DNA of 64,000 nucleotides from Crotalaria pallida (Eukaryota > Streptophyta > Magnoliopsida > Fabales > Fabaceae), in the NCBI GenBank assembly GCA_037953625.1, contig CM075649.1, positions 123,749,290 through 123,813,289 on the forward strand. The letters run 5' to 3'. The position numbers and the translations under genes are program-made. This document shows positions 51,064 to 60,989 of this stretch, piece by piece. The notes under the pieces were generated by a model, which saw only the letters and a program-made list of their open reading frames with translations, was not told where the DNA came from and made no database searches. Numbering within the stretch: position 1 is the first letter of the stretch; each line of letters opens with the position of its first letter.

Positions 51064-54000
51064 ATGGCAACTAGAAACCAAAATCACACCAATGTGATGT
51101 TAGAAAGGATCACCACGGTATAGGAGGCTATGCAGCGACAATCTCAGCAACCATCTCAACCGGTTAATCCGCCTCATCAGTGTAATGTGGGTAACACCGA
51201 GGCGAAGAGTTTGGCTGATTTCAGGAGTTGCAATCCGCCTAAGTTCGAAGGAGGATTTAAACCGGAAGAGGCCAATAAGTGGATTCATACTATGGATAAG
51301 ATTCTGAGAACCTTGGAGTGTTCGGAAGCTCAGAAGGTGGCATATGCAACCTACATGCTGGAAGATGAAGCTGAGAATTGGTGGAATCACACGGTTCAGC
51401 TTTCGCAATATGAGGGAAGGGATGTGAATTGGGGTGTATTCATGGAGAAGTTTCTTCATAAATATTTCCCTGGAGATTTAAGGAGAAAGAAGGAGGTAGA
51501 GTTTTTACAACTGAAGCAAGGGAGTATGAGTGTGGGTGAGTACGCGGCCAAGTTCGAGGAGTTGATGAAGTACTCTCCATACTATCAGAACAACCCTGAT
51601 GAAAGGAGCAAATGCATCAAGTTTGAAGGGGGCTTGAGACCCAAATTGAAGTCGATTTTCAGCTACCAGCGAATTCAAAGCTTTCCTGCTCTAGTGGACA
51701 TGTGTAGAATGTATGAAGATGACAAGAAAGCTGAAGAATTGCAAGTCTCAGAAAAGAAGGACAATCAGAACTATGGACCTCAGAGACGTAAAGGTTTCCA
51801 CAACCGAGGTAAGGGTCCGTATGATCGCCGAGGGAAAGGCAAGGGAAAAGTTGGTGGATCGGATGGAAGGAATTTTCGGAGCGAGGCTCCATTCTATGAC
51901 AAGTGCAAGCGCAATCATTATGGCCGTGTTTGTTGGGGAACAAGTGGCTGTTTCAACTGTGGGAAGTCGGGACATTTTGCAAGAGACTGCAAGGAACCGG
52001 CCAAGACTACCTCAAGAGGGACTGCTGATAGGCCTATGGCTCAAGGAAGGGTTTTCACGCTTAGCGGTGTGGAAGCAAACCGATCCTCTGATCTGGTGCA
52101 AGGTAAATACTTGCTTAATGGTAAGCTTTGTCATGTCTTGTTTGATTCGGGTACAACGCATTCATTTGTATCATATGAATGTGTAGATCGGGTAAGTTTA
52201 CCAGTGTCTGAATTACCTTATGCTTTGAAAGTAGAAACCCCTACCAATGCTCCTGTAGTTGTTTCTAGAGCATGTCTTAACTGTTGTATAGAAGTGTTAG
52301 GACAAACCTCTAAGGTAGATCTAATCTGCTTACCCTTAGCACAATTGGACGTGATCTTGGGGATGGACTGGTTGAGTCAAAACCAAGTGGTTATCGATTG
52401 CGATAAAAAGATAGTAATCTATAGAAACACAATACCTTCTGGCTACATGTGTTTGTTCAACACCGAAGTGGAAGAGAATGGTCCAAGGATAGAAGAAATT
52501 CCTGTTGTCAGAGACTTCCCGGAGGTATTTACGGATGAGATTCCTGGTCTACCACCAAAGAGAGAGATTGAATTTAGTATTGACCTAATTCCGGGAGCTG
52601 GTCCCATTTCTATCGCTCCTTATAGAATGGCACCACCGGAGATGGCTGAAATGAAGAAGCAGATTGAGGAGCTGTTGCAGAAACAGATGATCCGACCAAG
52701 TGTGTCACCTTGGGGTGCTCCGGTTTTGTTCGTGAAGAAGAAAGATGGTAGTATGAGGATGTGCATCGACTACCGACAGCTGAATAAGGTCACCATCAAG
52801 AACAAGTATCCGTTGCCAAGGATAGATGACCTTATGGATCAAGTTCGTGGAGCTTCAGTATTCTCCAAGATTGATTTGAGGCCGGGGTACCATATGATCA
52901 GGATTAGAGAAGAAGATATCTCTAAGACCGCATTTCGATCCCGATACAGACATTATGAGTATGTTGTGATGCCGTTCGGATTGACTAATGCACCGGCTAT
53001 TTTCATGGACTACATGAATCGAATCTTTAGACCCTATTTAGATTCATTCGTGGTTGTGTTCATTGATGATATCCTTATTTATTCCAAGAGCCCGGAGGAG
53101 CATGCTGAACATTTGAGGATAGTGTTGAGCATCCTAAAGGAGAAGCAGTTGTACGCCAAACTTACAAAATGTGAGTTCTGGCTGGAGGAGGTTAAATTCT
53201 TGGGGCATGTAATTTCGAACAAGGGGATAGCGGTCGACCCGGAGAAAGTTAGTTCAGTTTTGCAATGGGAGCAACCGAAGTCGGTCACAGAGGTGAGAAG
53301 CTTTCTTGGATTGGCTGGGTACTATAGAAGGTTTATCAAAGGTTTTTCAAAGATTGCATTACCTTTGACGAAGTTGACTAGGAAAGACCAACCTTTCACG
53401 TGGGATGAGAAGTGTGAAAGGAGTTTCCAAGAGTTGAAGGAAAGGTTGACATCATCTCCTGTGTTGGTTCTGCCCGATACACAGAAGGGTTTTGATGTGT
53501 ATTGTGACGCATCGAAACAAGGTCTTGGAAGTGTTTTGATGCAAGAGGGGCAAGTCGTCGCCTACGCCTCGCGACAGCTAAAGGTTCATGAAATGAACTA
53601 TCCAACTCATGACCTAGAGTTGGCAGCCGTTGTCTTTGCGTTAAAAATTTGGAGGCACTATCTCTATGGCACTACAGTCCGGGTGTTTAGTGACCATAAG
53701 AGTTTAAAGTATCTCTTTGACCAGAAGGAGTTGAATATGAGGCAACGCCGATGGATGGAGTTCTTGAAGGATTATGAGTTTGAACTTCATTACCATCCTG
53801 GGAAGGCAAACGTGGTGGCTGATGCGTTGAGTCGAAAGGCAATGCATATTAGTGTATTGATGGTCAGGGAAGCTGCACTGATGGAAGAATTTAGAGATTT
53901 GAGTTTGACGATGCAAGTGGAGCCGACAAGTATCAAAATGGGCATGCTGCAGATTGCTAATGAGTTTCTACAGAGGATTCGGGAATTGCAACACGAGGAT

Positions 54001-55398
54001 GAGAGACTTAAGGAAAAGAAGAAGCTGATGAAAGAAGGCAAGGAGTTGGAGTTCCAAGAAGGGAAGGATGAAATCCTTCGTTTTAGAACAAGGATTTGTG
54101 TGCCTGATGATCTGGAAGTAAGAAGGATGATTCTGGACGAAGCACATAAAAGCAAGATGAGTATGCATCCGGGAGCTACCAAAATGTATCAAGACTTAAA
54201 GAAGATATTTTGGTGGCCTGGTTTGAAGAAGGATGTGGCTGAATATGTGGCATGTTGCTTGGTGTGTCAGAAGGCAAAAGTGGAACACCAAAGGCCAGGA
54301 GGAGAATTACTTCCCTTGGAGATTCCGTTGTGGAAATGGGATAGTATCTCGATGGATTTTGGGTCGGGATTGCCGAGGACAGCAACTGGTCATGATGCAA
54401 TCTGGGTGATCGTGGATCGTTTGACCAAGTTGGCGCATTTCATTCCCGTGAATATGCGCTACTCTTTGGAAAAGCTCACTCAGTTATACATCAAGGAAGT
54501 TGTTCGTCTGCATGGGGTACCATCAAGCATCGTGTCAGATCGCGACCCGAGGTTTACGTCGAAGTTTTGGCAAGAACTGCATAGAGCTTTGGGTTCAAGA
54601 TTGAAGTTAAGTTCTGCATACCATCCACAGACTGATGGTCAAACGGAGAGGACTATTCAGTCGCTGGAGGATATCTTACGAGCCTGTGCTTTGGAAGGTC
54701 AAGGGAACTGGGAACAAATGTTGCCACTCGTGGAATTTACTTACAACAACAGCTACCACGCGAGCATCGGAATGGCACCATTTGACGCCCTGTATGGAAG
54801 AAAGTGTCAGACACCGTTATGCTGGTTTCAAGTGGGGGAGAGTTCTCTGGTTGGACCAGACTTTGTTCAAGAGACCACGGAACAGATCAAGATGATACAA
54901 GAAAAGATAAAGACGGCTCAGAGTAGGCAGAAAAGCTATGCTGATAGAAGAAGGAAACCTTTAGAGTTCGCTAAAGGAGACCATGTATTCATTAGAATAG
55001 TACCAACCAAAGGTGTTAGTAGAGCCTTGAAAACCCAGAAACTATCACCTAAGTTTATTGGTCCCTATCAAATTCTAAAAAGAGTCAGCCCAGTAGCCTA
55101 TCAATTAGCCCTGCCTCCGTCACTAGCTAACCTTCACAATGTATTCCATGTGTCTCAACTGAAGAGATATATCCATGACCCCACCATTGTCCTTAGAATC
55201 CAACCTGATGACCTAGAAATTCATGAGAACCTAACCTTCGAAGCTATGCCAGTTCGCATTGAAGATCGAAGAATCAAGCAGCTTAGAGGGAAGGATATTT
55301 GTCTGGTCAAAGTAATCTGGGTTTGTGGTGATGTGATGGAAGCATCTTGGGAATTAGAGGATAAGATGTGCCAGGATTATCCTGACTTGTTTGTATAA
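51064..55398 (+). CDS. gag-pol: Gag-Pol polyprotein of Tekay element C, open except for one early stop
   Basis: An ATG at 51064 is in frame but meets TAG at 51121-51123 (codon 20); from Met 51130 the frame is open for 1422 aa. Residues are counted from 51130: gag core 30-200; zinc knuckle C274-x2-C-x4-H-x4-C287; protease FDSGTTHSF 338-346; RT with KKKDGSMRMC and F-I-D-D 644-647; RNase H with D793 (YCDAS), L-E-L-A and F-S-D-H; integrase HHCC H1006/H1013/C1043/C1046 and DD35E D1076/D1137/E1173; and a chromodomain in about the last 55 residues (L-R-G-K-D-I-C-L-V-K-V-I-W, A-S-W-E-L-E-D). All catalytic residues visible to me are present. The gag start is 274 bp after the primer site. The order PR-RT-RH-IN-chromodomain identifies the chromovirus lineage, and the C-terminal motif the Tekay clade. 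Confidence 0.95.
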
Positions 55399-55408
55399 GT
55401 TGAATTTC

Positions 55409-55440
55409 GGGGACGAAATTCCTTGTAAGTGGAGGAGTAG
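55409..55440 (+). promoter_or_regulatory. Conserved 3' block and polypurine tract of element C
   Basis: GGGGACGAAATTCC (55409-55422) followed by AAGTGGAGGAGTAG (55427-55440) immediately before the 3' LTR. The non-autonomous element at 6334-13732 has the same pair, inverted. Confidence 0.9.
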
Positions 55441-55702
55441 TGTAACACCCCAAAATTTTAATCCCCGATTAATGAAATGTTAATTATAAATTAATTATAA
55501 TTAATGATTTCTCTATTAATCCTTGATTAAAATATGTCTTTATGTAGTTAGAGAATGTATGTGAAAGTATTTAATAAATATAATAATGCATGAAATAATA
55601 TTTTTGCATATTAGTCCCTGGGTTGGGACCTAGAAGCAAGTATAAGGAAAGATTTTGGAGGGAAAGTAAATAAAATAATTATTTTTCAAAAACTAGGTAA
55701 AA

Positions 55703-57091
55703 TACTCGAGTATTTTCTGGAATACTCAAGTATTCTGGACAGAGTTGCACGAGTTAGTGCGTTTGGTGAGTCACCATCAACGATTCCGTGTCGTTGACAC
55801 GAAATCATCACCTTGCCACCATCATAGTAGTCGTGTCGACCTGCATGAGTGTTTCCTCACTCTATTTAAGCTCAGCAACACCAATTTGTGGAGATTCTTG
55901 GCCAAATTCGAAGTTGTTGGAGCAGCTAGGGTTCTTGATTCGTCTCCTTCAATTCTCTTTCTCTGTGTCAAATTGAACCACAAATCAAACACTAATACAA
56001 AGCTCACATCACGAGCTTTGTATAAACACCAAAATCGTGAGGATTGAGTGAGTGTTGTGGAAGATTCAAGGCTTGGAAGTGGAGCTGTTCTTGGTCAAGC
56101 TGTGTTTGGAGCTTACTTTGATTTTGATTTCTGGTAAGCTCACGAGTCCTTGAGTTCCAAATTCGATTTCTATAGTTAGTATGTGTTGCATAGAGTATAG
56201 AAAATCTAAAATCCCCAATTCTTATCTCTGTTTCATGTGTGAACCAATTCAATTTTGGTGGTGCACTCAAACTGCTCTGCATGTTATGCTTAAAGCTGTT
56301 CTGGGTGTTGAGGAGCCTTTTTCTTGCAAATCCTTTGTTGATTCACGTCTGAGAGGTAAGGGGAAGTAATTTTGTACACTAGATAGAGTTTAAATTCCAT
56401 TAAATGCATTAGAGAGCCACCAAGAGGCTCTAAGGGCTTAGATTGAATAGGAACTTTGATTTGGAGACCAAGTCATGCTCTAAAACTGTGTTGAGCAAGT
56501 TCTAAGTCATGCATGTGAACTTAAATGAACACTATTTCATGAGTATTGTGCTTATTATACAATTTGAGGTGTTGAGGTGTCAAATTGTGTATTTTATGTA
56601 TTAAGGATTGATTCTCTGTCAAATCTGTAATTTGATATGAAATGAGTGTTGTAACATGTTCTATTTATGATATATGAACTTTGTGGATCCCTGGATTGGA
56701 CTAGAATTGAGTAGAACTGAAAATGGTGTGTTAAAACTAAGATTTCAGTCTGTTCTGCTGGGAAACACTCGAGTAATGGACAGGGTACTCGAGTAAAATG
56801 TTTGTAAAACAATGTAATTTGAGCAAAAACACTCGAGTATTGTGTCTAGTACTCGAGTATCGAGTAAGACCTGAGGACATGTTAAGGCAAACCACTCGAG
56901 TAATGCAAGGGTGATTCGAGTATTCTGGAAATCATGATGAACACTCGAGTAACCCATGAACTACTCGAGTAATTTAATGAATTTGAAACCCAAATCCCCA
57001 GAAAGTCATGAACACTCGAGTAACCCTAAGAACACTCGAGTAATCTGGAAAAGTTGAAAAACACTCGAGTATGCTGAATTATACTCGAGTA
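55703..57091. repeat. Seven pairs of (T/C)ACTCGAGTA palindromes in the C 3' LTR
   Basis: Starts at 55705/55725 (second is CTCAAG), 56768/56788, 56832/56852, 56895/56915 (second is TTCGAG), 56944/56964, 57015/57035 and 57064/57084. All are 20 bp apart. Confidence 0.95.
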
Positions 57092-57814
57092 ATTTACCTG
57101 AACCTGAGAAACACCATTTTCAATTCTGACTTAGTTGGTTAAGAATTTAACTATAATAATCCAAAGGATCTGAACTTAATAGAGATTGATTAATATAAGT
57201 GTACCGTTTGGTGACGGTTCTTTTTAAAGATAAACTATGCCTAGGTGGCCAGTAAGGTATTAATCAATTTCTTTTAAGCTTAGAAAGTGATGCATTCATT
57301 CTAGAGTTGGATGGTAGGACGTATATCATGTTTTTGGTAAACATGTGGAGGGCCTCTGGGAGTGCCAATACGCTTGCTTGATGACACGTTGTTGACGTGG
57401 TCGGCTTAGTGGATGCCGATATGATTATACCGTTTGGATGACGGTCCGTTTGGATGACGGGATATGCTCGGGTGGCATGGATTCCAAGCTTGTCATGTAC
57501 ATTCTAGGTGAATGTACGAATTGTTGTATACCTAGGAATACAACGCACGGTTGAGTGCTGGGTTGTCAGGGATGGACGTCAGAGAGTGATATAGTTTGAT
57601 GAAGATAGGCTTGAGAGCTAAATTCATGCATCATGTCACTCATTTAAATTAAGTGTAATAAACGAAATAAGTATGAGCATCCTATGTGCATTCAATAACT
57701 GCTAAGTGCTAAATGCGATTGTTGTTCATTGTTGCATACTTACATATTCATATTGTATAAATTTATACTCTGTTGATTATGTGTATAGAAATGCTTACCC
57801 CTATGCCCTTGTAG

Positions 57815-58288
57815 GTGATGTCTCGTTACATCGCTTGCATCGAGATCCGGCCACTTCCTAGTGGCATATGGATCTATGAGGACCATCGTGCGGTGTTCGA
57901 GGGAGAGGTGGAGATCACCTTCTACCACCCGAACCCGTTGATTCGATTTCGTCCTCGTAGATTTAGGATTCCCATCATATACACTATGCACGTACCCCCG
58001 TTTTACACATACCATGGACCACCTCCCACACGACCAGCTCGCTCTTATCACAGTTTTCGTTTTCGACCTACCCGCTCACACCCTTTTTCTTCTAGAGTCG
58101 TCCGCGAGGAGACTCCCCTTTCTGATCAGAGGAGCCCAATTAGGGTCACACCATCTCCCGACCCTGTACCCAGTGGTAGGGTACACTCCCCTTCGGATGG
58201 GATCGAGGAGGATCCAGTGGAGGACGAGAGCGGAGGCGAGCCTGTCGTGCATTCTACTGGGAGTGACTGGAGAGATGACGATCCCTAG
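57815..58288 (+). CDS. LTR-embedded ORF of C, 157 aa, unknown function
   Basis: The ATG follows CTTGTAGGTG. The first half has I-x-I-x-P-L-P-x-G-I-W, then E-D-H-R and an F-E-G-E-V-E-I-T-F run. The middle is Arg/Pro/Tyr-rich (R-F-R-P-R-R-F-R, P-P-T-R-P-A-R-S). The last 35 residues are acidic (GIEEDPVEDESGGEP to WRDDDP). The ORF ends 736 bp before the LTR end. Base composition is more GC-rich than its LTR surroundings, which favours real coding. It is not a known retroelement domain to me. Similar short ORFs occupy the same position in LTRs A and D. It could be an accessory protein or a captured host fragment. Confidence 0.45.
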   Translation: MMSRYIACIEIRPLPSGIWIYEDHRAVFEGEVEITFYHPNPLIRFRPRRFRIPIIYTMHVPPFYTYHGPPPTRPARSYHSFRFRPTRSHPFSSRVVREETPLSDQRSPIRVTPSPDPVPSGRVHSPSDGIEEDPVEDESGGEPVVHSTGSDWRDDDP

Positions 58289-59130
58289 GTATGTGTATAT
58301 GGTGTATGATGTGGATCTAAGGATCCGATGTAGCGTTGTTGTGGAGGAGATTTTGCTGCTGCTGCTGATGATGATGTTACTCTTTTGCTGCTGATGATGA
58401 TGTTACTCTTTTGCTGCTTGGAGACTACTACTACTACTACTGCTGATGTTGCCAGATCTATGTGACCACCTCTAGAGTTCATATTTTGGTTATGTATATA
58501 TTGTAGATATACTTTTGGAGCACTCTAGGGTTATGGTTTTATCTTGAGCATAGATCTCTATGGACTTGAATATGGATCTTGGAGAATTATGTTGGGACTA
58601 TGTACTTATGACTTTTTTTCTTATGTATATATAAATATATCAAACCTATGTTTATCTTTTATTTAATTGTATAGTCCTATAATTATCCGCTCACTCTGAT
58701 TTAATCATTAAACGAGTTCGGCTACATGGTATCAATTTCGCGAATCAAAGCAAGGGAAGCTTCATTTACCTTCTATTATATAAATACGATTTCGAAACAC
58801 GAATGTTACCCAATTCATAAAAAGGTTTTAGAAATTGCCGAATTCGATACAACTGTTTGAAATGAGTTAGAAGTTCTTCTCCAAGTATTCCAAATTTTGA
58901 TTTGTGCACCCGCTTTAAAAGAAAATTTTACTTTTACATTTTATAATACTTACAAGTCCATATCTTCTCCAATATAATAGCTTAATTTCTATATTATACT
59001 TGGTATACTGGGAAGGGTGTCACACTAAGTTTTGTAACATCCCTGGCAGGCAAATGGATTGCGACTGTCCCCACGTACCAACACGGGTCTTTTCAGCATG
59101 CTTTGTCCTCACTCGCACGCTTCCCGGGAA

Positions 59131-59200
59131 AACTTCCCAGGAGGTCACCTATCCCAGAATTACCCCAAGTCAAGCACGCTTAACTATGGAGTTCTTAAGT
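59131..59200 (-). ncRNA. 5S rRNA-derived segment in the Cassandra LTR
   Basis: The reverse complement contains AGTTAAGCGTGCTTG and GGTGACCTCCTGGGAAGT, matching the A-box and C-box regions of the plant 5S gene internal promoter. The part between them is diverged, so this is not a functional 5S rRNA gene, but Pol III factor binding remains possible. A second, cut copy lies at 59605-59620. Confidence 0.88.
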
Positions 59201-59490
59201 GATGGGCTACCGAAAAGAAGATGCATGTTGTTGATATGGGTAGTACCAATCAATTCATTTAAGCCTTCCTGTACTATGTAGTCCCATACCTACACAGTCT
59301 CAGGATCACCCTCTCATTCCGGTGCGTCGGTTCATTCATGTACCCCTCCCTTGGAAGCCTGCCAGGAGCCGCTCCTTGTCCGTGCCTCTTGCACCGGCGA
59401 TCACTCCCCGCCCTCATCAGCCCGAGTCTTACATGCCCACCAGCTTCCGCCTTGTTCGTCCCCGAACCACACCGTACTGGGAGAGGAGCC

Positions 59491-59502
59491 GCTCTGATAC
59501 CA
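59491..59502 (-). promoter_or_regulatory. Primer-binding site of Cassandra
   Basis: GCTCTGATACCA, reverse complement of TGGTATCAGAGC, three bases from the truncated 5' LTR. Confidence 0.92.
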
Positions 59503-59620
59503 TTTCGTAACATCCCTGGCAGGCAAATGGATTGCGACTATCCCCACGTACCAACACGGATCTTTTCAGCATGCTTTGTCCTCACTCGCACGCTTCCCGG
59601 GAAAACTTCCCAGGAGGTCA

Positions 59621-60511
59621 ACCTCTATCCTCCATATTGACCCAACCCATGTGACCCAAGAAGTTCGTGTCCATACGCACATCTTTGCAATCTTCAATGT
59701 ACCTGAACCTGTTAAGATTATATAAATAATCATGTTGTGTCATCATCAAAACATCAAGAGGAAAACCATGAGTTTCAACACTCAGTTTCAACACCCGACT
59801 CGGTTGGAGATCAGTGACCCGGAGCACAGATTGAGAGGTGCAAGGATCGACTTGCACATTGGTCGCATTACCCCGAGATACTACATGGATGGTGGCCCTC
59901 GGCGGACTTACCACGCACGTGGTATGAAGCCTGCACCGCCTGCGGAGGTGAAGACTGAGGAGGCTGAGGATATAGCACCGGAGGATGACGAGGATCAGCC
60001 AGCAGCTTAGGGAGTCTCGTGGGTGTTGTGGCTAGGGTGTTTTATTTTTTTAATAGTTTGGGTTTGGTCTCGACTGAGGATAGTCATACTCTAGATATCT
60101 GATGATGTAATTACCTTTATCTTTTGATGTATTTTGGGACTTGGTGTCCACAACTCTTTTTATTTCTGCCTTATTATCTGCTTTTGAAAACTTATGTAAT
60201 TATTAAGTACTTATGGATTTTATGTGACAATGTTAAAATGTAAAGTAAGTATTTTGGTGTATGGTTCGGTGTATGTGTACTGTGTTTTGTAACAGCTCGA
60301 TGTTGTAGACGGTGGTGATAATTCTTTTGCGACAAGTCGAACAATGTAATCTTTTGTAAATAATTAAAGTTAATGGATTTTGGAAATAAATAAAATGAAC
60401 TAAGCAAAGTATGTGTACACAATTGTAAAAAAAAAAAAATCGACCCTCACTTTTACTGATATTTTAATAAAGAAATGCAATATTTTTGGGAAACAAAATC
60501 GGGGTGTTACA
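59621..60511 (+). repeat. Right LTR of element A, distal part (left limit uncertain)
   Basis: The last 75 bp (60436-60511) match the end of the left LTR (25894-25969) and are followed by the CCAAC duplication. Bases 59621-60435 have no close counterpart in the left LTR, which seems to have lost this segment. They carry a small ORF in the position expected for these LTRs. The stretch 60011-60435 has no gene and includes a run of A at 60427-60439. Confidence 0.65.
59768..60010 (+). CDS. LTR-embedded ORF of A, 80 aa, acidic tail
   Basis: Starts MSFNTQF after AAAACC and ends 501 bp before the LTR end. The N-terminal half has P-E-H-R-L-R-G-A-R-I-D-L-H-I, comparable with D-H-R-x4-G-x-V-E-I in the C ORF and D-W-R-x2-G-A-I in the D ORF. 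Next comes an Arg/Tyr part (P-R-Y-Y-M-D-G-G-P-R-R). The tail is strongly acidic (KTEEAEDIAPEDDED). The ORF is more GC-rich than the flanks. Function is unknown. The frame extends upstream to 59732, but the Met at 59768 fits the other copies better. Confidence 0.4.
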   Translation: MSFNTQFQHPTRLEISDPEHRLRGARIDLHIGRITPRYYMDGGPRRTYHARGMKPAPPAEVKTEEAEDIAPEDDEDQPAA

Positions 60512-60516
60512 CCAAC
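60512..60516. repeat. Target-site duplication CCAAC, right copy of element A
   Basis: Directly after GGGGTGTTACA; matches 21838-21842 nearly 39 kb away. Confidence 0.85.
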
Positions 60517-60989
60517 ATTTCACGTTGCTTCAAACCTTATCACTTTATCATTTTCTCTATTATTTTCCTCTATTTTTGCACTTTGGAATATACCAAGTAT
60601 TTCCCCAATAAACAATTACCTGCTTTCAAAGAAGTACATGACTGTTCATTTAATTATTTATTCTTCCATTTTTTTTAAATTCTTTTGAAATCAGAAGAGA
60701 GATAAAGAGATTGCATTTGAAGAAACTCAATATCACTATAACATCTTATTTGAAGAACTACCTTTCCAATTGCAGCATTCACATTCCAATGTAGGGTACC
60801 AAAAAAATATATAACATTATGACAGGGTGCCAAGAAAATTATTATTTCATTAGGCTCAAAATGGGCAACTAAGGGAATAGTGTTCATAAAAATTGTTGAA
60901 GGCCTGAAAAATAGTCCTAGATGCTTTTATCATTTTCTTGCATGCAAACAGTGTCAATCTCGAAACGGTTAGAAGTCAAGTTCTAGAAT
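60517..60989. other. Non-LTR DNA without recognised gene
   Basis: AT-rich sequence continuing the ancestral locus of 5150-5256 and 21744-21837. The frames at 60413-60688 and 60675-60887(-) show no family features and I do not call them. Confidence 0.5.

Larger units (their letters stand above)
47231..59024 (+). mobile_element. Young Tekay-clade Ty3/Gypsy retrotransposon 'C', 11.8 kb
   Basis: Two closely similar LTRs flank a primer site, one long gag-pol frame with chromodomain, the GGGGACGAAATTCC block and a polypurine tract. Terminal repeats are TGTAACACCC and GGGTGTCACA. The LTR near-identity and open pol suggest recent insertion. The flanks CACTT and CTAAG do not match, so no target duplication is visible and the right junction is probably rearranged. 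Confidence 0.95.
55441..59024 (+). repeat. 3' LTR of element C
   Basis: 3584 bp and nearly identical to the 5' LTR. Visible differences include a ~17 bp tandem duplication at 57430-57460 (CCGTTTGGATGACGG twice), an extra copy of 'ctgatgatgatgttactc' near 58370, CTCAAG for CTCGAG at 55725 and a sense codon where the 5' LTR ORF has TGA. Confidence 0.95.
59033..59620 (-). mobile_element. Cassandra TRIM retrotransposon, minus strand, 5' LTR truncated
   Basis: Direct repeats beginning (T/C)GTAACATCCCTGGCAGG at 59033 and 59506 share about 110 bp. The left copy is a complete LTR of about 264 bp (to CTACACA near 59296) carrying a 5S rRNA-like segment. The right copy breaks off at about 59620 inside that segment. 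Between them are a primer site and about 190 bp without coding. Small size, no ORFs and 5S sequence inside the LTR define Cassandra elements, which move only with proteins supplied in trans. The short frames at 59000-59640 are incidental. Confidence 0.9.
21843..60511 (+). mobile_element. Tekay-type Ty3/Gypsy retrotransposon 'A' (outer bounds 38.7 kb with nested insertions)
   Basis: The start TGTAGTATCC follows CCAAC (21838-21842). The end GGGGTGTTACA is followed by CCAAC (60512-60516). Own parts: left LTR 21843-25969, primer site, gag 26123-26977, gag-pol 34674-38493, and right LTR 38489-41861 plus about 59621-60511. Inserted in it are an unclassified repeat with a nested solo LTR (in gag) and the B, C and Cassandra block (in the right LTR). 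The last ~75 bp of both LTRs agree closely ('aataaagaaatgcaatat' context), which with the shared duplication supports a single element. Confidence 0.85.

Noticed and set aside
51100..54400. Many minus-strand frames of 69 to 130 aa across the C gag-pol
   Set aside because: Shadows of the sense gag-pol frame.
51130..55398. Possible pararetrovirus (caulimovirus) rather than retrotransposon
   Set aside because: Integrase with HHCC and DD35E, a chromodomain and true LTRs are present, and no movement protein is seen.
59131..59200. Genuine 5S rRNA gene
   Set aside because: The middle of the gene is diverged and the segment lies inside a retrotransposon LTR.
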